Assembly: GCA_029204225.1 (NCBI GenBank)
Contig: CM055095.1
Location: 63,520,523-63,584,522, forward strand
DNA from: Diphasiastrum complanatum
Lineage: Eukaryota > Streptophyta > Lycopodiopsida > Lycopodiales > Lycopodiaceae
DNA length: 64,000 nucleotides
Direction of reading: 5' to 3'
Shown here: piece by piece, positions 54,400-64,000 of the stretch
Layout: every line of letters starts with the position of its first letter
Numbering within the stretch: position 1 is the stretch's first letter
Made by a program: the position numbers and the translations under genes
Notes under the pieces: generated by a model
The model's input: only the letters and a program-made list of their open reading frames with translations
The model's database searches: none
Told to the model about the DNA's origin: nothing

Positions 54400-57240
54400 C
54401 GTTACTATAATCAAGTTGTCGTGGTACCTCTGCCGCATCATCTAAGACTACGATAGTCAAATAGCATGTGTATGTTATTGGTTTCAATCACGCAGTGTAA
54501 TAAAATGAAATTTTGTGACCTCAACATGTGGGCTTAACACCTATGGTTATTTACACTAGAGGCCCTTGAACTGCAAAAAGACTATGAGGCACACCGTTTA
54601 AACATCTTTTAACTCTATGATTGTAAAACTTTGGAGAATTCGAAGCAACAGAATGCGAGCTCCAGAACTGCTGCTAAATGAAAATGAAGCAAAAAATGAA
54701 CCGATTGTATCTCAAGTCTAGCATTGTTTAACTTTCACTGTGATAGTGAGTGCTGATTCCTTTTGAAAGGGAACCCATATAATGGAAGGTTCATCCAAAG
54801 CCAGGTTGCTACCCGATTCCTCTCACAGACATACAGAAAGAGCACAAACATACCCTGAACATGAATGCACTTGAAACCATCAACAATGAGCAGTGGTTCG
54901 AACCTCTGTAAATCAGAAAGATCAAATGGTTGAACAAAGATGCAACTTATAAGACCATAACAACTCATTTCAAGTAAGACTTGGGTACGCTATACAAAAA
55001 GACTTGGATCTGTCCGCATATTTCAATAATAATAAACCAATTTCTTCTGGTCCATTGTTGAAATCTCTTATGTGCTTACAGAAGTTGCTTTTACTCCATG
55101 ATCACTATCTTAAGAGTATTTTTGCTTTGTAGTCACATAACGTATATTTTGGTCTTTAAAGCATATCCTTCTTAATTACTAGATATAATCTGGGCTCTCC
55201 CTTGAAAGACTATCATTTAATAAGATTGGCAGGAATAGAGGAAGGAAATAGCAGCAGGAGGTTGAGAAATTGCAAGGCCTATGTGGTTTCAATGTTAAGA
55301 AGGGTCTCCAGCACTCAGACTTTAGCTCTGCTATGAAAAAGTTCAATGTAATTTGCTTGCAGATAGAATATCAGCTTGCATAGATTGTTTCAAAGTCCAG
55401 GATCAATTGCACAAACTCGATCATATAATAATACTGAATAAAATCGATCATATAGTAATACTTTCAAAGATTCGGTGGCATGGTGTCACACGCGACCTAA
55501 AACCTTATAGGCTCCTCTCGTCATCAGATGAGAACCAGAAAGGCATTGAAAACAATGCTTAATTACTAGTTTTCACGAATTCCAAAGGACCCGACCATAC
55601 CCACAGATATCTATTTACCGGACTCCGTTCAGAAAAAGGAATAATGCCAATCCTTCTACGAGCTCGAGTTAAGTATTTAGCATTTGAATTCAAGGAAATA
55701 GTCCCTGTGGTAAAAGGAATGTAGAGTCTACGTTTTATTTGCTCGTTCACAAACTCTTTAACCTTTGCAATGATTCATGCAATCGGTAGCTGACAGAAAT
55801 ACATTAGAACAATATATATTTACTTAAAAATACACAAGAAACAAGAAATATGCATTAGCTGATAGGTAAACATTGGAACAAATATGCTGGCTTCAAGAAA
55901 GAAAATCTGAAGGCTATTGCAGTTTCAGTCAGCATACGAACATGCAGGGAAATGGTCATTGAACAAAATTGGCCAAAATCGAGTCAAAATTACATCACCA
56001 GATTATGTCAGAATTGTCGAAAGTTCCAATTTCACCGTGCCAATAGTTGTTCTAACTATTTCAGTTGGAAAATAAATAAGGACCCGAAGGAAGCTACGGA
56101 AGGAGAATTTCAGTCACGTTCTTATTATCTCTCATACACTTAGTTTGCAAGAAATACTGAGCTCTTTTGAAAATAGAACTTGTGTGTCTTACTCTTGCTC
56201 GACTCACGCACTAAATTCAAAGCGAATCAGAGAATGAACCAGCTAGACATCACATCTCCTTCCATGTATGTGCAGTTCGTAAAATTTCTCAGTGCTTACC
56301 CTATCATGTCCTATATTGTTTACGTGCTGTAAGCTGGGTAAAAATTTCCGTCGTACCTTCTTCGTGCTTGTTAGTCCTGATTCTTTGATTGATCGATGTA
56401 CCTACACATAGCATATGCAGGTCAACGAATGAATTAGATGGTCAAGTTAACGATCCTTTCTTGCTATCAAGTGGTAAAGCTCAAGAAAGAATAAGGGAAA
56501 GTTGAAGAAAGTATCACAAAATGGGATGCCATGTTTCATTGTGAGATATAAAAAAGAAAACTTAGTATAGGAAACGTTGCTTCTAACATTCTACACAAAA
56601 ACATTATAATTCGCATTGGAACCAAACTTCATCCACCTTATGAGAGTGCTGCAAGAAAAAACTTGAAAGACATCACGCACTACAATTTAAGATCGATAAC
56701 AAATAAAGAAGCCATTCCAGCAAGACTTCTCAAGTTTAGAAACATAATTGATTTGCTGCCTGCGCATAAGATCTTACCAGAGAATATCAAGAAACACAGA
56801 AGGGCAAAAACCAGCAATAGATTGATAATACAAACAGAGGGAAATTATAAGAGATCGTTCAACGGGAACATAGGTCGGACGACAATAACGGGGCACGACG
56901 CATAGAGCTCAACAAATGTTGGCATGATATAGGGGGGAAAAGACGAAGAAGAGCGTCTTTTGGATCCTTTAATATCAAGGAACCTGGATCGAGAAAGGCA
57001 AGCAAGAAGAGATAAAGAGATACGCAAAAGAAAAATTGCAAACGGCAGCGATGGAGCATCTTTGAAACCCGGTGATTCTTGTCAACACAAAAAGGAAAAG
57101 CGAAAAAATAGGCATAATATCCAAACCTTAAAGGCAACTGCAAGAAACCAGAGATAGATGGGAGCAGTTAGGGAGATTATGTTTGCCAAAAAGAAGCAGA
57201 AATTCACAAATTCGCAGCAAAGATGACACCAACTCCACGA
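54400..57240 (-). other. Probable 5' UTR intron and upstream region of RING gene
   Basis: No long ORF, LTR or repeat is recognisable over about 2.8 kb, unlike the rest of the window. It is compatible with a long 5' UTR intron of the RING gene. A short frame at 55,559-55,750 has no recognised domain. A second acceptor-like TCTCTGGTTTCTTGCAG lies at about 57,140 (minus strand). Confidence 0.3.
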
Positions 57241-57260
57241 CAAACCACCTATTCCCTCCC

Positions 57261-57560
57261 ATGATCGCGATCAAGCTTCATCGTTGCCGAGGTAGAGAAA
57301 GAGAAAAGAGCAACAGAAAGAAAGAGAAAGAGAGAGCGAGAGACTGTCATTGATACGCAGACGGTACGCGTACGGTCGGTCGTCTAGGAGATTACACCAA
57401 ATTTTGAAAGCGGCAAAGAGGCGGTACATCGCAGCCTGGATGCCGGAATTTCCCATTTCACGAACTCTCTACCGACAAGGGACAGACAAGATGCGTCCCG
57501 GTGGCCATGTCATGGGTCCATTATAGGTGGGAAAAAATATAATAAATAAGAAAAGAATAC
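57261..57560 (-). promoter_or_regulatory. Candidate first exon and core promoter of RING gene
   Basis: On the minus strand a CT-rich tract (CTCTCGCTCTCTCTTTCTCTT, about 57,300-57,345), common in plant 5' leaders, precedes a possible donor AG/GTGGTT at about 57,250. An AT-rich TTATTTATTATATT lies about 190 bp upstream of the tract. A placement that fits plant gene structure, but not proven. Confidence 0.3.
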
Positions 57561-58932
57561 ATGTCACTATATTTTTTTTATTACATTAATATTTATATAT
57601 ATACCCAAGAGAGGTTGATAACTTTGGCCAAGGCCCATGTCTCTTGTTATTAGAGTATTTGACTCATTTTTATCATGAGTAAAGTCTTTTGAGAGGACTA
57701 CTTGAGACTTTATGTGGCATAGATTTTATGTGGCCATGTGGCCCTAGACTCTCTAGGGACCTCTCACTTTATAATTATTTAATACTGAGCACACTTCTAT
57801 ATAGAAAGAAACTCAAGACGTTAAGCATAAAAGAACCCTACATTATGATTGGTTAGCCTTGTAACTGTACTTGTGTATTAGCCCCTCTTCTATACATGCA
57901 TTATGATTTCTCAGCCTTTTACACTTTATTTGTGATGAGGCCCACTTTACTTGTGATTAGCCCATGTGTTTATAAGTAGCTAGTCAACTCATGCTACCAA
58001 TGATAAGTCATAGGTCAAAGTCTACACTTGGCTCATGCTTAATTGGCAAAGAGAGACAAATCTCGTGTATGTCATGTGCAATAATGTATAGCTTAATAGA
58101 GGGAAGGGCAATATTATACATCAAAGGGGCATGATGAATTCACACAACTATAGTACATGTGTCTTACTAAGGCCAATTTCACCTCTCTTCTTCTATTTTC
58201 TTTTTGGAGGCAGTGGGGGGCGTTCAAGTAATAGTGTAAATACACTCATCTCATTGGTTGCTCCCAGTTGAAGTGGCATCCTCACCTTCCATATTAGGAG
58301 GGACTTACTTGTAGCCGACAAGAATGCATTCCAATATGTGGCGTGGGTGACTTCCTTCAGAATATTCTCCTACTCCTCCATCTCAGTTGGTGGGACCTTG
58401 GCCTCATATTCATTAGATACCTTACATCATACGAATCCAAATTGGCCATCTATGCTTACCTTGTGCAAGTGGCCAATGTGTGAGAGATTTGGGTTCCCAT
58501 CCATGCGGGAGTCAAGTTTTTGAATCTACTTATTCCCCCTCATGTTTGTAACCAATCTATCTAAAAAAAAGTCAATCCCTAACATAGGGAGTTCATGCCC
58601 TCCATAGAATTCCAACTAAATTGGGAATGTATAAACTTTAAGGCATAGCCTTATATAAACAAAGATTTTCCTTGCCCTTGGTCCCATCAATGATTTAAAT
58701 AAATATTTTTCTATGCAAAGATTGATTGAGAAATACTAATGTGGCTTGGCATGGTGCAGGTACAAGAGGAGGTGTACCCCTAGGACATGTCATCTAACCC
58801 ATGATGGGTTAAAAATTAACCATGATTCATGATGTGCAAGAGTGCCTAAGATGAGAAGCCATGGCGATGTCAAAGACCAAGTGTTTTTTATGATATTTAT
58901 TTTTTAAATATATTTCGTTTCAATAAATGGAC
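57561..58932. other. No gene recognised
   Basis: AT-rich with local GTGGCC/GGCCAC and TCTCTAGGGACCTCTC phrases. ORFs are short and without domains. Possibly an old non-autonomous element, but I found no terminal repeats. Confidence 0.35.
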
Positions 58933-59310
58933 TGTTGGGATTCGATGCTCAGCCTCAAATCCATTCAATAATGAGCATCTTGAAAGCTGCCAACCAAGAA
59001 GAAATTGCTGCAGATACTGCAAACGAACCAACCACGAGATTCAGGATTGTCGCATCCTACAAGCCAAGAACAAAAAAGGGCAATCGAATCAGATGGCAAA
59101 TGCAGCTGCAGAGAAGCGACACAAACAAATCAAGGGGCGGAGCATGATGCATTCATGACAAGCCATCAAGAAGCATCAGACGACAACTCCTGGTTTCTTG
59201 ATTGCAGATCCACTCAGCATATGACCAGCCATATCGGTCTATTTCAAGTCAGTGCAGCATTCCTTCATTATCATCACCTTGTATGTCAACGACACATTGC
59301 TTTTTTGCAA
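58933..59310 (+). pseudogene. Copia J: LTR start fused to gag zinc knuckle and protease
   Basis: 58,933-58,986 (TGTTGGGATTCGATGCTCAG onward) matches the start of the LTR at 63,836. Directly after it, in one frame, comes zinc knuckle CRYCKRTNHEIQDC and, in another, the protease WFLDCRSTQHMTSH, where the usual Ser-Gly after the aspartate is Cys-Arg. Both resemble element A (CRYCKRANHDIKEC, TQHMTS). LTR, leader and most of gag between these parts are missing. Broken. Confidence 0.68.
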
Positions 59311-59339
59311 CAATACCAATCAGATGAAGGATTCCAAAT

Positions 59340-60065
59340 TTTCATGATGGATTGCATCCGACGAGATTCCGTCTGATGAGTCATTTGCATCCGACGAGTC
59401 ATTTGCATCCGACGAGTTATTTGCATCCGACGCCTGACCTAAAATTTTTTCGTATAAATTGGCCGCCCACGTCATTTTTATTTCACACAATTTTCGAACG
59501 AGTTCATGACCGATTGGCAAATTTCTGATGATCTTTCTATTCTCTACTCTGATTTAGCCGATTTTTCTTGCAAACTGACCGCTATCAATCCTTCTATCGT
59601 ATGATCCATGCTCCATCGTTTCCACACCCCCATTCGTCCGCGTAGTTCAAAACCCTACCAAATCTCAACCTTATAAAGTTTACCTATTCCAAAACTTTCA
59701 TTTTTGTGTTTTTACCACTTCCACACTCTTTTTATTTTGTGAGTAATTTCTTTTCAGATTACCTCAAATTCCTTTTTATCGACTCTTGCATCAGTGCATT
59801 TCAATCTACATCCCACTTTGCATTCATATTTTGCGTCCGACAAGTGCACTACGTTTTTGCATCTGACGACCTGCATTTCCACTAGATCCGACGACATTTT
59901 TCATCCGACAGATTGCATTTCTTGCATCTGACACTACACATCCATTTGCATCTGCATCCAATAGTTTCCATCCGCCATTTGCATCCAACAGTTTCCATCC
60001 ACCATATCCACCATTTGCATCCGTTAGTTTCCATCCGACACATTTGCATCTGCCACTGTAGCCGC
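59340..60065. repeat. TTGCATCCGACGAG minisatellite
   Basis: Tight tandem copies of CATTTGCATCCGACGAGT at about 59,345-59,430. After a gap there are looser copies from about 59,830 to 60,060 (TTGCATCCAACAGTTTCCATC, CATCTGACGAC and similar). Core TCCGACG recalls the CAACCGACGG array. Likely untranslated leader of a gypsy element. Confidence 0.75.
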
Positions 60066-60116
60066 CAGATCTCATCTAACATCCAATCCAGAGAACACCA
60101 GAAAAATAAGAAAGAT

Positions 60117-60890
60117 TTCAAAAATGGCCGAATCGATCACAATGAAGGCATCCTAGAAATGCCTTGGTCATCGAAACTCGTTCCATGTGAAGACGACACA
60201 ATGCTCCAATGGTACACACAAGCCGAGACGCTCTTCCAGGAGCTGGGATACTCCTAAGTGGAAGGGGCATTAAAGCCTCTACCTGATGTACCAAGCTTAT
60301 GAAAATTTTGACGAGAAACAGCTCACCTTCCATATTGATCTACAAAACTTTCAGATGTACTCTATTTGGCTGGCAGCAACCTTACATCCTTTGGCTTACC
60401 AAGTGGATCCAAGGAGAAACCAGTGAAGCTGACAAATAAGCTGCAGCAGCTATACGCCAAGTTTTTCGACACCTCATTTGACAAGTGGAAGAATAAGGAT
60501 GGCATCCTCCTCGAAGCCATTAAATGCAAGGAATTGGGAGCTGCCTATGCATACCTCACCAGATACACACACACACAAGAAAGACACATCTAATGAGGAT
60601 CCCTCTTCAGATCTTTGCCATGCTAAGAGAATCCTACAAAGGCCAGCAAAACATGTATAATTGGGCTGGGATCGTCTCTAGACAACTGATCACTACTTTA
60701 TAGAAACGAGCTCCAGTCACATCCTTGGGCTACATACTTTTTGATGTGGTTAGGAGTCAGTCCTCAATTGACTTGAAGCTTGCCTTGGCTCCAAGAGATG
60801 CTGCTACAAACCGCAGTTATCAACCTTCAACAGCTTCATCCACACCTTCCCAACAGGCTGGTGCATCTCATGAGCTTAGAACCATGAAGT
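60117..60890 (+). pseudogene. Decayed coding-like region, possibly gypsy gag
   Basis: Right after the minisatellite, frames give NGRIDHNEGILEMPW and MLQWYTQAETLFQELGYS, then a stop, then LQQLYAKFFDTSFDKWKNKD and KELGAAYAYLTRYTHT in another frame, then VRSQSSIDLKLALAP. Position after a leader array suggests a gag gene. No zinc knuckle and no family recognised. Several stops. Confidence 0.33.
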
Positions 60891-60897
60891 GACACTA

Positions 60898-60950
60898 GAA
60901 GTGCTCATTGGTCCATGGGCTTATACACGTAGTATGCCATGACCCTCGCA
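60898..60950 (-). mobile_element. Short LTR fragment, family of 32,156
   Basis: The reverse complement GCGAGGGTCATGGC..TATAAGCCCATGG and CCAATGAGCAC matches the start of the LTRs at 12,445 (minus) and 32,156 (plus). Only about 50 bp remain. Confidence 0.55.
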
Positions 60951-60974
60951 ACTATTTCTACCAACTTTGACATT

Positions 60975-61731
60975 TTATTTATTTACATGCATGGTGGGAA
61001 TATTTCCAATAGGACCCACGGCCTGAAGTAGTGTCGATCCCTCGGCACTATGCCAGTTTAGTAGAGGCTCTTCTTTGTGCGTCTTTGTTGGATGAGGTAG
61101 TTGGTGAAGTCTTCGATAAAAGTTATTCTTTTGATATTTTTCAATTCCTTTGGAGTGAAAAGTGACTTGTGGACTCCTGTTAACCAATATTGGTCGACCA
61201 AGCTTGGAATCTTTGCGTCCATGGATCGCCAAGGAGTGCCACTTGATAGTATATGCGCGCCACGAGTAATTGATCTTCAATTTTTTCAAAGGCCAACGCT
61301 TTATTCAGATCAAAAAATATGGGAGGGAGAAAGTAGTCCCATTTGGTCTCAATGCCCATCAAATATTTTAAGTCCCGAGCATAAGTGGCGGCCACGCGAA
61401 CTATTGGATCAAGATAATTGAAATAACTTTTGGAAAACTGGATAGCCCTTTTGGCATCTACATTCGTATCCCATCCATGCTCTGAAGGAATTCGTGGCCA
61501 ATTGAAATTATTGAGCATGATCTAGTCCATGGGAGTGCCACAATCTGCCCATTTGGATCGTCTTGTGTAGGGGAGGAAGTGCACATTAACCCTCAATTGC
61601 CATGGATTCGTCACATATGCCCTGATGGCCGCAATATAAGAGAAGCTCCTTAGATCCTGCTTACAAGCTACAAACACAATGGATAACACACTATGGAGAA
61701 ACCACCCAACCAAGTAGAAGCATCCAATCAA
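60975..61731 (-). pseudogene. C-terminal part of gypsy additional ORF, copy 2
   Basis: Element order: IAAIRAYVTNPWQLRVN and RRSKWADCGTPMD (61,731-61,522), then a stop and NWPRIPSEHGWDTNVD, VAATYARDLKYLMGIETKWD, FLPPIFFDLNKALAF and VARIYYQVALLGDPW (61,518-61,180). The last four parallel copy 1 at 12,861-12,568, and the flanking nucleotide sequence matches too (CCATTTGGATCGTC; GGCCTGAAGTAGTG). Shared by two insertions at the same place between integrase and LTR, so it is part of the family. Function unknown. Confidence 0.55.
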
Positions 61732-62196
61732 ACTCTAGAAGCCTCAGCCCCAATCCAAGAATATAGAGTGAGAGCCTGGCAATGAATCCAAAACCATGAT
61801 GAGGAGTAGGGTGAGTTTGGCCTCAATATATAGAGCCAAAAGCAACCTGAGCACGTAGCCATGCATAGCCCTAAGTTCCCTATACATAGATTCACCTAGA
61901 ATAGAGTCCTAAGCATGGACCAACTATTCATAGAATTGCTATTGATAACTCTACACATGCATACACTGTCTCATACCTTGTCTAAACTCCATTTAGTGTG
62001 TTCTGGGCCTCACAAGGATATTACTTACTTTTGGGTCATGTCCAGTATGACGTGGCATAACTAACAGCATGTTTCACTAGAGTACTGTGTATTGGGACCT
62101 CCTTCACAATATTCTAAGACCTTAGAGAAGTCTGCGAAGGTTCAAAAGGTGATTTGACTGCCCTGCGAAGGTTCTGCGAGGGTTCAGTGATCGCTT

Positions 62197-63030
62197 TCAC
62201 TGTGGTGTCCAATATTTGTGCAATCAGCTACCATTGATGGGCGTGTCGAATGGCGTCCCATCTAACTTCTTGAGGTTCACGGTTCCATGACTGAGTATCT
62301 CCTTTATTCGGAATGGGCCTTTGCCTGTGAACTTCAACTTTCCCTTGATCGCCTTGGTTTTGTACATTAGGACCAGATCTCTTGATCTAAGATCTTTCTT
62401 GTGCAATCGACGATCATGCCATGCCTTGCGTCGTTCCTTCTCAGCTGCCAATGCATGTACAACTTCATGCAATGCTTCATGGCATGCAACTGTAAAGATT
62501 TGAATTCATCAAGGCGTTGAGTTGTGGCGATCCTTAATGAAGGTACCAAAAACCTTAATGGCATTACGACATCCTGGACCATAGACCAACTAAAATGGTG
62601 TGCGGTCAGTGCTTCCCTTGTAAGCTATTCTGAATGCCCACAAAGCAGCTTGTAGTTTGTGTTCCCAATCAGATCTACTAGCTTCAACTGTTTTCGTGAT
62701 TACGCTACACAAGATCTTATTGATTGATTTGGCTTGTCCATTACCGCGAGAATAATATGGCATGTTGAATCTATGGATCACGAAGAATTCCTCCAACAGG
62801 ACTTTGATGGTCTCATTGACGAAATGGCTTCCGCGATCACTGATGGGGCATCCAAAGTGCACAATAATATCCTCATAAAGGAACTTGGCAGTTGCTCGAG
62901 CGTTAGTTGTTCACACTGCCTTGGCTTCAACCCATCTGGTGAGGTTACCTATAGCCACGATAATATATCGGGCTTGTGAACTTCTTGTTGTAGGGTGAAT
63001 TGGACCAATATAGTCCAATGCAGCCCATTA
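62197..63030 (-). pseudogene. Ty3/gypsy integrase, copy 2
   Basis: Element order: ALDYIGPI (first catalytic aspartate), ARYIIVAIGNLTRWVEAKAV, a stop, FGCPISDRGSHF (second aspartate), then YYSRGNGQAK with lysine at the catalytic glutamate position, as in copy 1. C-terminal RKAWHDRRL, LVLMYKTKAIKGKLKFTGKG and DGTPFDTPINGS, a stop, and LHKYWTPQ before TGA at 62,197-62,199. Relative to copy 1 about 3 residues are missing before the second aspartate. Several stops and frameshifts. Confidence 0.87.
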
Positions 63031-63064
63031 TTGTCTCAAAATCTAGATCTATCGAGATCGACCC

Positions 63065-63800
63065 AACAGACAAATTCTCATCAGTCAACAACGATATCTC
63101 ATCAACATGCTGAACAAATATAGAATGACCAATTGAAAATCAAGCTAGTTCCCACTTGACCCTGGTCTGAAACTATCAAAGGAGCAGTGTCCATAATCCA
63201 AGGCAGAGGAGGAGGAAATGAATCAATATCCATTTCACTCCATCATCTGGTCATTATGCTCTGCACTCGACCCGACTTGGCATACTCATCTCTCAGCCAA
63301 TTCCTATTGAATCTAGGGCCAACTCATTGAAAATCTCTCATGAAGGTCATGAAGTATGTCCAAGCTACAAAACGTTTCAGCATCTGTTATGGAGACAGCC
63401 AATCTGCCAATATTCTTGAAGGATACACATATGCAAATTGGGCAGGAGATAATGACAGCAGAAGGTCAACTTTTGGGTTTGTATTCAAACTAAATCAAGG
63501 GCCCAATCTCATGGAATAGCCGAAAGGAGACCTCAGTAGCATTATTCTCAATCGAATAAGAATACATAGATCCCACAAATGCTACCAAGGAGTCAATTTG
63601 GCTAAAAAACCTGCTTGCAGATATTGGCCTTGTTCAGGAACATTCAACAACAAGTTATTATGATAATCAAAGCACAATAGCACTCTCTCTAAATCAGAGA
63701 TTTCACTCTCGGAGCAAACACATCAAAATCAGGTGTCACTACCTTAGAAAAAAAGTGCAAAGCAAGGAAGTGTCATTGTTTTACTGTAGGATAATCTAAA
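63065..63800 (+). pseudogene. Copia J reverse transcriptase / RNase H remnant
   Basis: Frames give QRYLINMLNKYRM, KLSKEQCP, then HSIIWSLCSALDPTWHTHL (a decayed TRPDLA region), then RNase H GYTYANWAGDNDSRRSTFGF. The end is NATKESIWLKNLLADIGL and NQRFHSRSKHIKI. Many frame changes. Same strand as the gag/protease at 58,985-59,310, and probably the 3' part of the same copia, split by the intervening gypsy material. Confidence 0.77.
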
Positions 63801-63824
63801 GGTTTAAGATTTTTAGGATCCACA

Positions 63825-64000
63825 TTAGGGGAGAGTGTTTGATTTCAATGCTCAAATCCACTAAGTAATGAGCATCCTGGAAAACCTCAATCAAAGCCCA
63901 ACTTCGCATTTTTGGACCTTCACGTTTTTTGCAGTTTTTGCACCTTCAGGATTTTTGCACTTCGGGGGTTTGTCAAAACTCAACTCCCGACACATCGAAG
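63825..64000 (+). mobile_element. Polypurine tract and 3' LTR start of copia J
   Basis: TTAGGGGAGAG (63,825-63,835) precedes TGTTTGATTTCAATGCTCAA, which matches 58,933 onward (AATGAGCATC block shared). The window ends inside this LTR. Confidence 0.65.

Noticed and set aside
55559-55750. Short ORF considered as a possible organellar insert
   Set aside because: No match to any plastid or mitochondrial protein that I recognise; surrounding sequence is not organelle-like.

Overview
This is nuclear DNA of a land plant, from a region packed with transposable elements. Almost every recognisable coding stretch belongs to an LTR retrotransposon of the Ty1/copia or Ty3/gypsy type. Priming sites follow plant usage: copia leaders carry TGGTATCAGAGC-like sites for initiator tRNA-Met, and several gypsy leaders carry TGGCGCCGTTGCC-like sites resembling those of the Athila/Tat group. 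The only convincing host gene is an intronless-CDS RING-finger protein at 52,815-54,230 (minus strand). No rRNA, tRNA, organellar block or CRISPR array was recognised. The species cannot be named from this sequence alone.

Layout. 1-2,400: fragments of a gypsy-type LTR, a copia LTR, a small minisatellite and shuffled copia pieces. 2,421-3,921: decayed gypsy gag-protease, minus strand. 4,195-4,621: a 427-bp GA/GGGA tract. 4,768-11,500: plus-strand copia remnants, with one copia (LTR 7,593-8,228, gag-protease to about 10,026) inserted into the protease gene of another. 12,045-18,213: minus-strand gypsy element with integrase, then a long additional coding region between integrase and the 3' LTR. 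19,112-24,528: complete but decayed copia with target duplication ACCCG, inserted in a diverged repeat. 25,910-38,600: gypsy-type material, including one retroelement whose two ends (26,331-27,486 and 37,328-38,510) now face each other in inverted orientation. 38,731-44,977: an intact, apparently very young copia with a 1,347-residue polyprotein and LTRs that look identical, inserted into a CAACCGACGG minisatellite that runs on to about 46,150. 46,200-49,160: gypsy-type 3' ends and LTRs. 49,714-50,815: 5' half of another copia. 50,985-51,916: an unrecognised cysteine-rich coding remnant. 52,815-57,480: the RING gene and probable 5' leader. 58,933-64,000: a copia split by gypsy remnants that include a second copy of the integrase/additional-ORF family.

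How the pieces relate. The window reads as layers of insertions of different age: decayed gypsy elements form the base, older copias lie in them, and the 38.7-45.0 kb copia is the youngest. Four observations stand out. Several gypsy-type leaders each carry their own tandem array with a CG-containing core. Two copies of one gypsy family share a lysine at the position of the catalytic glutamate of integrase and carry a long unassigned ORF downstream. A short hairpin sits just before the polypurine tract in three related 3' ends. One retroelement appears to have been cut by an inversion, judged from its target duplication reading TGTCC at one end and GGACA at the other.
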